Part shown: positions 1 through 5,389 of the stretch, one piece after another
Layout of the letters: every line of letters starts with the position of its first letter
How positions within the stretch are numbered: position 1 is the first letter of the stretch
From: Gammaproteobacteria bacterium
Lineage (GTDB): Bacteria > Pseudomonadota > Gammaproteobacteria > UWMA-0217
Assembly (NCBI GenBank): GCA_027031685.1
Contig: JALVPS010000177.1
Location: forward strand, 1-5,712
Length of the DNA stretch: 5,712 nucleotides
Direction of reading: 5' to 3'
Notes under the pieces: generated by a model
Seen by the model: the letters and a program-made list of their open reading frames with translations, nothing else
What the model was told of the DNA's origin: nothing
Databases searched by the model: none
Program-made: the position numbers and the translations under genes

Positions 1-831
1 GCGGTGTGGGACGGGTTGCCCCTGGACGAGCTGCAGGCCGAGTGCGGCGTGGATCTGAGCCACATCGCGCGCCACGTCAAGGCCATTACCACCATGGAGA
101 CGGCCTGGCTGGCCAGCGGGCTGGCCCACGAATACCGGCGCAGCGGCGACGAGCGCGCGCTGGCCCTGCTGGACGCCTGCATTGACGAGCTGATCGGTCA
201 GCGTTACCAGCCGGCGACGCGCATCATGGCCCACGCCGGCGAGGCGGCCGAGTTCGGTCACGGCATGCGGCGCTGGATCGCCAACTTCGCCGACCAGATC
301 TACTCCGTGCAGGCCTTCGCCTTCCACGCCCTGCTCACCGGCAGCGAGCGCTCACGCAAGACGGCCGGCGATCTGGCCGGCCAGATGGTGGCCATGCAGG
401 GCGAGCTCGGCCAGTGGTGGTGGCACTACGATGCGCGCCGCGGCGGCTCGCCCCAGCCCTATTCGGTGTATTCCGTCCACCAGCACGGGATGGCGCCCAT
501 GGCGCTGTATGCCCTGCGCGCCGCCGGCGGGGACGACCACGAGGCGGCCATCGCCGCCAGCCGCCGCTGGCTGGTGGACAACGAGCTGGGCGTGAGCATG
601 ATCGATCCCGACAAGCCCACCATCTGGCGCAGCCTGGACTACGACGAGGGCCGCGTGCACGAGGTAGTGCGCAAGACCCGTTCCCTGCTGGGCCTGGCGG
701 GTGACCTGTCGGCCAGCGCCAGCCGCCCGGCCCTCAAGCTCAACTACGAGACGCGCCCCTACGAATGGGCCTGGTGCCTGTATGCCGGCGCCATCGCCCG
801 CGAGGTGGCGGCCCCGGCCCACCTGGTCTGA
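1..831 (+). CDS. Partial hypothetical protein, probable all-helical toroid-like fold (3' part of gene)
   Basis: The reading frame is open from the first base of the window to TGA at 829-831, so the 5' end is missing. A GTG at position 4 could formally be a start, but nothing upstream is visible to support it. About 275 residues are seen. They are rich in helix-forming stretches with clustered aromatic and His residues, counted from the GTG: NFADQIY near 94-100, GQWWWHYDAR near 136-145, YSVYSVHQHGMAP near 153-165, and YEWAWCLYAG near 253-262. Such repeated aromatic helical hairpins resemble (alpha/alpha) toroid proteins such as six-hairpin glycosidases and polysaccharide lyases or epimerases, but I cannot assign a family. 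No signal peptide or membrane segment is visible in the part present. A glycosyltransferase gene follows 150 bases downstream on the same strand, which suggests a role in glycan synthesis or modification. That role is inference. The coding region is secure; the function is unknown. Confidence 0.8.
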   Translation, partial: AVWDGLPLDELQAECGVDLSHIARHVKAITTMETAWLASGLAHEYRRSGDERALALLDACIDELIGQRYQPATRIMAHAGEAAEFGHGMRRWIANFADQIYSVQAFAFHALLTGSERSRKTAGDLAGQMVAMQGELGQWWWHYDARRGGSPQPYSVYSVHQHGMAPMALYALRAAGGDDHEAAIAASRRWLVDNELGVSMIDPDKPTIWRSLDYDEGRVHEVVRKTRSLLGLAGDLSASASRPALKLNYETRPYEWAWCLYAGAIAREVAAPAHLV

Positions 832-864
832 GCCGCCGCCCGGCGCGATACACATTCCCGACCT

Positions 865-886
865 GGAAGCGAAAGGAGTCGCTTCC
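865..886. repeat. Perfect 8-bp inverted repeat with AAGGAG loop, start of a palindrome-rich spacer
   Basis: GGAAGCGA (865-872) pairs exactly with TCGCTTCC (879-886) around a six-base loop AAGGAG. The right arm runs on into CCCGCGAAGGC (885-895). On the opposite strand this reads GCCTTCGCGGG, which resembles the core of the dispersed palindromic REP-like repeats common between genes in proteobacteria. There is no T-tract, so it is not a standard terminator. It may be a degenerate repeat copy or an mRNA structural element between the two glycan genes. Confidence 0.45.
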
Positions 887-915
887 CGCGAAGGCAGGCG
901 CCCCAAGGGTGTCCG

Positions 916-941
916 GGGATGCCACCCCGCGTGGCCATCCC
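916..941. repeat. Imperfect inverted repeat upstream of the glycosyltransferase
   Basis: GGGATGCCAC (916-925) pairs with GTGGCCATCCC (931-941) across a five-base CCCGC loop, ten base pairs with one bulged C. It is followed by another short palindrome, CGGACG-G-CGTCCG (964-976), and by GTCAT-C-ATGAC (976-986), which covers the probable start codon at 982. No T-run follows, so termination is unlikely. The whole 832-981 gap seems to be non-coding, structured DNA. Confidence 0.4.
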
Positions 942-981
942 GTCTCCGCGTCGTGATCCGCCACGGACGGCGTCCGTCATC

Positions 982-1758
982 ATGACCGGAGCGAACGAAA
1001 ACATGATCGCCAGAACCGATTTCCTGGGCTGTCCCATCGATTCCACCACCCTTCCCGAAACCGTCGAACGCTGCGTGGCCTGGTGCCGTGACGGCGCGCC
1101 GACGCGCATCCTGATCACCGTGAACGTGGCCATCCTGATGATGATGCGCAAGGATCCGGACCTGCGCACCGCCTGCCGGGCGGGCGACATGATCGTGCCG
1201 GACGGCATGCCGGTGGTGTGGGCCTCGCGGCTGGTGGGGCACCCGCTGGCGGGGCGAGTGGCGGGGGTGGACCTCATGCAGGCGCTGCTCGAGCGGGGCG
1301 ACCGCGAGCGCCTCAAGGTGTATTTCCTGGGGGCGCGCCAGCACGTGCTGGACCGCCTCAAGGCGCTGTGCGCCACGCGCTATCCGGGCCTCATCGTGGC
1401 CGGTGCGCGCGACGGCTACTTCGGCGAGGAAGAACACGCGGACATTGTGCGTGACATCCGCGAGAGCGGGGCCGACATCCTGTTCATCGGCATGCCCACC
1501 CCCTTCAAGGAAGTATGGGCACAGCGCCACCGCGACGCGCTGGGCGTGTCGCTGGTGCTGGGGGTGGGTGGCAGCTTCGACGTGCTGGCCGGCTTCGTGC
1601 GCCGCGCTCCGCTGTGGATGCAGAGGAGTGGCACCGAGTGGCTGTGGCGGCTGTTGATGGAGCCGCGCAAGATGTGGCGGCGCTACCTGGTGACCAACTC
1701 GCAGTTCTTCGTGGCCCTGGCGCGCGAGCTGTGGCACCAGCGGCTGTCCACACACTGA
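982..1758 (+). CDS. WecG/TagA/CpsF family glycosyltransferase
   Basis: This 258-residue protein has the full length and motif order of the WecG/TagA/CpsF (GT26) family, which transfers a sugar such as a ManNAc-type residue from UDP-sugar to a polyprenyl-diphosphate-linked acceptor at the inner membrane surface. Visible motifs are FLGCPID (14-20), TVN (46-48), VPDGMPVVWAS (72-82), VYFLGA (113-118), DGYF (144-147), ILFIGMPTPFKEVW (166-179), GVGGSFDVLAG (194-204), and a C-terminal basic tail with GTEWLWRL (217-224), EPRKMWRRY (227-235). Thr46 and Asp74 sit 28 residues apart, the spacing I recall for the TagA active-site Thr37 and Asp65. The tail probably contacts membrane and acceptor. Starts at 919, 982 and 1003 are in frame. 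Residues from 919 look like translated repeat DNA, and GGAG at 988-991 could serve 1003, so 982 versus 1003 is open. The exact sugar is unknown. WecG, TagA and exopolysaccharide GumM-type roles are all possible, and the neighbour favours exopolysaccharide. Confidence 0.93.
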   Translation: MTGANENMIARTDFLGCPIDSTTLPETVERCVAWCRDGAPTRILITVNVAILMMMRKDPDLRTACRAGDMIVPDGMPVVWASRLVGHPLAGRVAGVDLMQALLERGDRERLKVYFLGARQHVLDRLKALCATRYPGLIVAGARDGYFGEEEHADIVRDIRESGADILFIGMPTPFKEVWAQRHRDALGVSLVLGVGGSFDVLAGFVRRAPLWMQRSGTEWLWRLLMEPRKMWRRYLVTNSQFFVALARELWHQRLSTH

Positions 1759-1770
1759 GGGACCCAGACG

Positions 1771-2115
1771 CTAGAAGAAGAGCGGGTCCTCCTCGGCCAG
1801 CAGCTCGGTCTCTTGGATCTCGCCGCTGGTGGAGATGCGCACCGCCTTGACCTGGGGGGCGCGGGTGAGGATGTAGCCGGCCATCATGACCGCCACCTGC
1901 TCGTTCTCGGCCTCTACGGCGCCCAGGATGCGGTCCGCCGCTACCTGCAGGCGCTGTTCCAGATTGGGGTGGTCCACCCAGTCGCGGCTGATCTGCCAGC
2001 CGCGGTCCATGTCGGCGTCCATCTTGCGGTACACCGCGTTGTCCTCCAGGGCGAACTCGGGGACCGTGATGGGGATGCGCTGATCATCGATGTATACGAC
2101 GAGGGTCTTGGGCAT
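1771..2115 (-). CDS. Conserved-type hypothetical protein, 114 residues
   Basis: The start codon is the complement of 2113-2115 and the stop is TAG at 1773-1771. The protein begins with a short beta-like segment (TLVVYIDDQRIPITVPEF, residues 4-21). An acidic/amphipathic helical part follows, with DMDRGWQISRDWVDHP (35-50) and EQRLQVAADRILGAVEAENEQ (53-73). Then come MMAGYILTRAP (77-87), a strand-like VKAVRIST (89-96), and an acidic end finishing in DPLFF. It has no signal peptide, membrane segment, Cys pair or known catalytic motif. I do not recognise the family. The strand-like start and long helix suggest a small soluble cytoplasmic protein. It is transcribed away from the flavoprotein gene, from a promoter with a perfect TATAAT box, and converges on the glycosyltransferase with only 12 bases between stops. 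A Shine-Dalgarno sequence is not obvious. Coding is supported by the sensible composition, the promoter and the tight fit between neighbours. Confidence 0.82.
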   Translation of the reverse strand: MPKTLVVYIDDQRIPITVPEFALEDNAVYRKMDADMDRGWQISRDWVDHPNLEQRLQVAADRILGAVEAENEQVAVMMAGYILTRAPQVKAVRISTSGEIQETELLAEEDPLFF

Positions 2116-2144
2116 GGGCTGCGGTTTCTGTGGGGTGGGGGATC

Positions 2145-2173
2145 ATTATAGGGGCTGCGCCGGGCCGTGGGCA
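2145..2173 (-). promoter_or_regulatory. Sigma70-type promoter for the 1771-2115 gene
   Basis: Read on the minus strand, TATAAT (2150-2145) is a perfect -10 box. At a 17-base spacing lies TGCCCA (2173-2168), a poor -35. Transcription would start near 2138, leaving a leader of about 23 bases. Such an exact -10 is unlikely by chance in DNA this GC-rich. Confidence 0.55.
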
Positions 2174-2237
2174 GAAGCTGTGGAATTGCTGCCGTTATCG
2201 CCCGGCGGGCCTTGCACGGCGGGGCGGGCGGGAAATT

Positions 2238-2265
2238 TTGTGGCGCCTGCCGAGTCTGCTAAGGT
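2238..2265 (+). promoter_or_regulatory. Extended -10 promoter candidate for the flavoprotein gene
   Basis: TTGTGG (2238-2243) is followed after 16 bases by TAAGGT (2260-2265), preceded by TGC to give the extended -10 form TGnTAnnnT. A start near 2272 leaves a leader of about 27 bases containing GGAG (2283-2286) and AAAGG (2291-2295) before the ATG at 2299. The same TGCTAnnnT pattern recurs upstream of two other genes in this window. Confidence 0.45.
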
Positions 2266-2298
2266 GCGCCCACCCTGCAAGCGGAGACGGAAAGGCGC

Positions 2299-3714
2299 AT
2301 GGAACGAGAGGTAGACGTCGCGATCATCGGCGCCGGCACGGCCGGGCTGAACGCCATGGCCCAGGTGCGGCGCGCCGGCAAGACCTTCGTGCTCATCGAC
2401 GGCGGCGAGCTGGGCACCACCTGTGCGCGGGTGGGCTGCATGCCCTCCAAGGCGTTCATCCAGGTGGCCGAGGATTTCCACCGCCGCCACATCTTCGAGC
2501 GGCACCGTATCGAGGGCGGCGAGGGCCTGTCGCTGCAGCTCGCCGAGGCCATGGAACACGTGCGCGACCTGCGCGACCTGTTCGTTGACCGCGTGCTGCA
2601 GGGCTCCACCGACGAGATGGGCGACGAGCTGATCCGCGGCTATGCCCGCTTCGTCTCGCCCAACGAGCTCGAAGTGGACGGCCAGCGCATCCGCGCCCGG
2701 CGCATCGTCATCGCCACCGGTTCGCGGCCGGTGCTGCCCGAGGCCTGGCGCGCCTTCGGCGACCGCGTGCTGACCACCGACGATTTCTTCGAGCAGGAGA
2801 CGCTGCCGCCGCGCATGGCGGTGATCGGGCTGGGCGTGATCGGCCTCGAGCTGGGCCAGGCCTTGGCCCGCATGGGGGTGGCGGTGACCGGCATCGACGC
2901 CGCCGAGACCGTGTCCGGCCTCAGCGATCCCGTGGTCAGCGCCGAGGTGGTGAAGGTGCTGGGCGACGAGTTCCCCCTGTGGCTGGGTCACCCCGCCGAG
3001 CTGTCGCGCGACGGCGACGCCCTGCGGGTGCAGGCCGGCGAGCAGGCCGTGACCGTGGACAAGGTGCTGGTGGCCATGGGCCGCCGCCCCAACCTCGAGC
3101 ACCTGGGGCTGGAGGAGATCGGCATCCCCCTGGACGCCCGCGGCATGCCGCCCCACGACCCCCACACCATGCAGATCCTGGACCTGCCCATCTTCATCGC
3201 CGGCGACGTGAGCGGCGAGCGGCCCATCCTGCACGAGGCCGGCGACGAGGGGAAGATCGCCGGCTACAACGCCAGTCACGACGAGATCCGTGCCTTCCGG
3301 CGCAAGACGCCGCTGGCCATCACCTTCTGCGATCCCAACGTGGTGCAGGTGGGGCGGAGCTGGTCCGAGCTGGCCGGGCGCGATGACGTGGCGGTGGGCG
3401 AGATGCGCCTGGGGCCGGTGGGCCGTGCCCTTATCATGGGCAAGAACAAAGGCATCATCCGCGTCTATGCCGAGAAGGCCGGCGGCCGCCTGTTGGGGGC
3501 CGCGCTGTTCTCCGTGCGCGGCGAGAACCTGGGCCATCTGCTGGCCTGGGCCATGGAGCAGGAACTCACCGTGTGGGACGCCCTGCGCATGCCTTTCTAC
3601 CATCCGGTCATCGAGGAGGCCCTGCAGGCCGCCTTCTACAATCTGTCGGGGGGCTGCGAAGGCCGCCCCGAGCCGCCCATCGAACTGCGCCCGCTGTCCC
3701 CGGCGGACGCCTGA
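2299..3714 (+). CDS. Dihydrolipoyl dehydrogenase-like pyridine nucleotide-disulfide oxidoreductase
   Basis: This 471-residue protein has the length and complete layout of group I flavoprotein disulfide reductases, which pass electrons between NAD(P)H, FAD, a Cys pair and a disulfide substrate as cytoplasmic homodimers. Seen are the FAD motif GAGTAG (11-16) with an acid at Asp34; the redox motif GTTCARVGCMPSK (39-51) with Cys42 and Cys47; ATGSRP (139-144); the nucleotide motif GLGVIGLE (177-184) with Asp200 at the position that usually marks NAD preference; the second FAD motif IFIAGDV (298-304); and the C-terminal dimer-interface His435-Pro...Glu440 that supplies the acid/base dyad. The redox motif reads TTCARVGCMPSK rather than the usual GTCLNVGCIPSK of E3 subunits. 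That variant fits a subgroup annotated as dihydrolipoyl dehydrogenase in marine and other gammaproteobacteria. No E1, E2 or lipoyl-domain gene is nearby, so the true substrate is open. The start is supported by GGAG at 2283-2286 and AAAGG at 2291-2295. Confidence 0.92.
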   Translation: MEREVDVAIIGAGTAGLNAMAQVRRAGKTFVLIDGGELGTTCARVGCMPSKAFIQVAEDFHRRHIFERHRIEGGEGLSLQLAEAMEHVRDLRDLFVDRVLQGSTDEMGDELIRGYARFVSPNELEVDGQRIRARRIVIATGSRPVLPEAWRAFGDRVLTTDDFFEQETLPPRMAVIGLGVIGLELGQALARMGVAVTGIDAAETVSGLSDPVVSAEVVKVLGDEFPLWLGHPAELSRDGDALRVQAGEQAVTVDKVLVAMGRRPNLEHLGLEEIGIPLDARGMPPHDPHTMQILDLPIFIAGDVSGERPILHEAGDEGKIAGYNASHDEIRAFRRKTPLAITFCDPNVVQVGRSWSELAGRDDVAVGEMRLGPVGRALIMGKNKGIIRVYAEKAGGRLLGAALFSVRGENLGHLLAWAMEQELTVWDALRMPFYHPVIEEALQAAFYNLSGGCEGRPEPPIELRPLSPADA

Positions 3715-3729
3715 ACCGATCAATGCGCC

Positions 3730-4044
3730 ATGAGTGACGAAGAACTGACCACCGAGCGCCGCATCATGATCCTGATGCGCAAGACCCTGGCCAAGGTGAT
3801 CCGCGACACCACCCCCGAGCACCCGGGCCTCAAACGGGGCATCTCGGACGAGACGGTGGAGGACATCCGCCTGTGCCTGTCCATGATCGCCGCCCGCGAG
3901 CAGGAACTGGCCAAGGCGCTGGGCATCGAGGTGCGTGAGCGGCCGCGCTACGCCGACGAGCCGCGGCGCAGCAATGTCGTGTCCATCACGAATCTGAAGA
4001 AATCGCCGCGAGATGGCGGGTATAAACCGCAGGACGGCGAATAA
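3730..4044 (+). CDS. Small hypothetical protein, 104 residues
   Basis: The gene starts at ATG 3730, 15 bases after the flavoprotein stop, and probably shares its transcript. The ribosome site is weak. The protein is mostly helical and charged: TTERRIMILMRKTLAKVIRD (residues 7-26), then a proline-containing turn, then SDETVEDIRLCLSMIAAREQ (38-57) and an ELAKALGIEV stretch. The end is basic and probably disordered (YADEPRRSNVVSITNLKK, then Gly/Lys/Asp-rich residues). There is no signal peptide, membrane segment, metal-binding Cys cluster or nuclease motif. I recall similar short proteins in other gammaproteobacteria but know no function. Its place behind an oxidoreductase does not by itself define a role. 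Coding is supported by the coherent amphipathic helices and the tight spacing. Confidence 0.82.
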   Translation: MSDEELTTERRIMILMRKTLAKVIRDTTPEHPGLKRGISDETVEDIRLCLSMIAAREQELAKALGIEVRERPRYADEPRRSNVVSITNLKKSPRDGGYKPQDGE

Positions 4045-4046
4045 GC

Positions 4047-4055
4047 TGCTAGGGT
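4047..4055 (+). promoter_or_regulatory. Extended -10 candidate just upstream of the antitoxin-family gene
   Basis: TGCTAGGGT matches the extended -10 pattern TGnTAnnnT. It ends only seven bases before the ATG at 4063, so a transcript starting from it would be nearly or fully leaderless. The following TAGGGGG (4055-4061) could alternatively act as a ribosome site for a longer transcript, either read-through from upstream or one from the TATAAA at 4021-4026. No clear -35 is visible for either. Confidence 0.3.
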
Positions 4056-4062
4056 AGGGGGC

Positions 4063-4533
4063 ATGAACGACACCACAGAAGCGCGAGGGACGGTCAATGA
4101 CGTCCACGACGAGGAATACCGCCGTCAGCTGACGCGCGCCGTGATGGGCATGCTGTACGACTGGGGCCTGAGCCTGGAGCACGTGCGCATGCTGCTGGGG
4201 CTGGAGGAGTTCGTGCCGCTGCGCAAGATGTCCCGCTTTCGCAGCGAGCCGTTCCCGGACGAGCCGTCCGTCAACGAGCGCATCGAGCACGTCATCTGCA
4301 TCGCTGAGGCCCTGCGCACCGCCTATCCGCGCAATCCGCAGATGGTGCGCCACTGGCTGCAGCAGCCCAACCGCAAGTTCGGCAAGCGCGCCCCCTTGGA
4401 GTGCATGATCCTGGACGGCCTGCCCGGCATCCTGGGCGTGCGCGCCGAGGTGGACTGCACCTACGCCTGGCAGGAAAACAGCGCGTACTACACCGAGCAG
4501 CAGGCCAAGGCCCGCTCCTCCTCGTCCTCCTGA
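4063..4533 (+). CDS. Xre/MbcA/ParS-type (DUF2384-like) antitoxin-family protein
   Basis: The 156-residue protein has the two-part build of Xre/MbcA/ParS antitoxins. Residues 20-85 form an Xre-like helical region (RRQLTRAVMGMLYDWGLS, EHVRMLLGL, NERIEHVICIAEALR). Residues 95-131 resemble the toxin-binding DUF2384 segment: VRHWLQQPNRKFGKRAPLEC followed by LPGILGVRAEVD, close to the family pattern WL..PN..L.g..PL..L. These proteins normally neutralise RES-domain toxins (NAD-degrading or ADP-ribosylating enzymes) and bind their own promoter. No RES gene lies on either side. The neighbours are a small hypothetical and an oxygenase, so this is an orphan that may act as a plain transcription regulator. 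Between the helical regions lies an insert, PLRKMSRFRSEPFPDEP (52-68), and the tail ends in six serines after ARS-type residues. The segment match is by eye, so the assignment is moderately firm. Confidence 0.75.
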   Translation: MNDTTEARGTVNDVHDEEYRRQLTRAVMGMLYDWGLSLEHVRMLLGLEEFVPLRKMSRFRSEPFPDEPSVNERIEHVICIAEALRTAYPRNPQMVRHWLQQPNRKFGKRAPLECMILDGLPGILGVRAEVDCTYAWQENSAYYTEQQAKARSSSSS

Positions 4534-4549
4534 GCCCCCCGCGGGCAGC

Positions 4550-4577
4550 CCCGCCGCGTGCGCGGCGGGCGGGTTTT
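4550..4577 (+). terminator. Intrinsic terminator after the antitoxin-family gene
   Basis: CCCGCCGCG (4550-4558) pairs perfectly with CGCGGCGGG (4561-4569). The innermost pair must open to leave a four-base GTGC loop, giving an eight-bp GC-only stem. It is followed by CGGG and a short TTTT run (4574-4577). It starts 16 bases past the stop at 4531-4533. The brief T-run makes it moderately strong. Confidence 0.7.
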
Positions 4578-4578
4578 C

Positions 4579-4587
4579 TGCTAGCCT
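4579..4587 (+). promoter_or_regulatory. Extended -10 candidate for the PKHD hydroxylase gene
   Basis: TGCTAGCCT fits TGnTAnnnT and begins directly after the terminator T-run. A start near 4594 would give a leader of about 45 bases to ATG 4640. No -35 hexamer is evident because the upstream position falls in the terminator stem. Its placement between a terminator and the next gene makes it a reasonable promoter. Confidence 0.35.
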
Positions 4588-4639
4588 GTGCGCCCCACTG
4601 GCCGCGCCGGCCACGCCGGCGCCTGATCGAGCACCGCCC

Positions 4640-5311
4640 ATGTTCATCACCGTACCTGCCCTGCTGGGACCGGCCCAGCTCGAGGAAGTGGACCGCCTGT
4701 TCAACGAGGCGCCCTTTGTGGACGGCAAGCTGTCGGCGGGCATGGCCGCCCGGCGCGTCAAGCGCAACGAGGAGCTGGACCAGGCCTCGCCGGTGTACGA
4801 GCGGCTCAACGGCATCGTGCTGCACAACCTGCTGCGCCACCGCGTGTTCCGCAACGCCGTGCTGCCGCACAAGTTCGCCGCGCCCTTCTACGCCCGCTAC
4901 GGGTCGGGCATGGCCTACGGGGACCACATCGACGACCCGGTCATGGGCTCGCCCCACCACTACCGCAGCGACGTGTCGGTGACGGTCTTCCTCAGCCCGC
5001 CGGAGTCCTACGAGGGCGGCGAGCTGGTGGTGCGCACCGAGTTCGGCGAGCGGCAGGTGAAGCTGCCGGCCGGCCACGCGGTGATCTATCCCTCCTCCAG
5101 CGTGCACCACGTCAACGCCGTCACCGCCGGCGAGCGGCGGGTGATGGTGATGTGGATCCAGAGCATGGTGCGCGACCCGGCGCGGCGCGAGCTGCTCTAC
5201 CAACTCAACCAGGTGCGCGAGCGGGCCCTGCGCAAGGCCCCCGACGCGGAGGACACCAAGCGGCTGGACATCGTCTACGCCAACCTGCTGCGCATGTGGG
5301 CGGAGGTCTGA
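4640..5311 (+). CDS. PKHD-type Fe(II)/2-oxoglutarate-dependent hydroxylase (YbiX/PiuC family)
   Basis: The 223-residue protein matches the length of YbiX/PiuC proteins (about 225). These are cytoplasmic double-stranded beta-helix oxygenases that use Fe(II), O2 and 2-oxoglutarate to hydroxylate an unknown substrate. The metal triad is visible: His96 and Asp98 in YGDHIDDPVMG, and His156 in YPSSSVHHVNAVTAGERR. The Arg166/Arg167 pair supplies the probable 2-oxoglutarate contact. The conserved SVTVFLSPPESYEGGELVV (112-130) and the family tail WIQSMVRDPARRELLYQLN (171-189) are both present, so the gene looks intact. In enterics and pseudomonads relatives sit beside TonB-dependent siderophore receptors (fiu, piuA). 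No receptor is seen here, though the right side is interrupted by an intron-like element. The gene lies between two terminators, so it is probably a single-gene unit. The start at 4640 gives the usual short N-terminus (MFITVPALL); the ribosome site is weak. Confidence 0.93.
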   Translation: MFITVPALLGPAQLEEVDRLFNEAPFVDGKLSAGMAARRVKRNEELDQASPVYERLNGIVLHNLLRHRVFRNAVLPHKFAAPFYARYGSGMAYGDHIDDPVMGSPHHYRSDVSVTVFLSPPESYEGGELVVRTEFGERQVKLPAGHAVIYPSSSVHHVNAVTAGERRVMVMWIQSMVRDPARRELLYQLNQVRERALRKAPDAEDTKRLDIVYANLLRMWAEV

Positions 5312-5350
5312 GCCGGGCGGGCCCCTTCCGTGACCGGGCCGAGACATGGG

Positions 5351-5386
5351 AAAGGCCCGCTCCGGCGTCCCGGGGCGGGCCTTTTT
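5351..5386 (+). terminator. Strong intrinsic terminator after the PKHD hydroxylase gene; probable intron target motif
   Basis: AAAGGCCCGC (5351-5360) pairs perfectly with GCGGGCCTTT (5375-5384). The stem extends through a T-G wobble and a CCGG/CCGG helix to a four-base CGTC loop (5366-5369), about 15 base pairs in all. A TTTTT run (5382-5386) ends the motif. It lies 39 bases past the gene stop. The intron-like sequence starts at 5390, directly behind it. Confidence 0.9.
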
Positions 5387-5389
5387 GTG

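Noticed and set aside
919..981. N-terminal extension of the glycosyltransferase from ATG 919
   Set aside because: The extra 21 residues are Pro/Arg-rich and lie in the palindromic spacer. Family members begin near the FLG motif, so 982 or 1003 is preferred.
352..1755. A 467-codon open frame on the minus strand
   Set aside because: It lies antisense to the helical protein and the glycosyltransferase, and is His/Arg/Ala-rich without domains. It is a codon-bias shadow.
1757..1791. Possible bidirectional terminator between the convergent genes
   Set aside because: GAGGGACCC and GGGTCCTC can pair only with a bulge and an 18-base loop, and there is no T-run on either strand.
2146..4872. A 908-codon open frame on the minus strand
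   Set aside because: It overlaps four well-supported plus-strand genes or parts of them. Its translation is His/Ala/Gly/Gln-rich low-complexity sequence typical of an antisense shadow in GC-rich DNA, with no recognisable domain.
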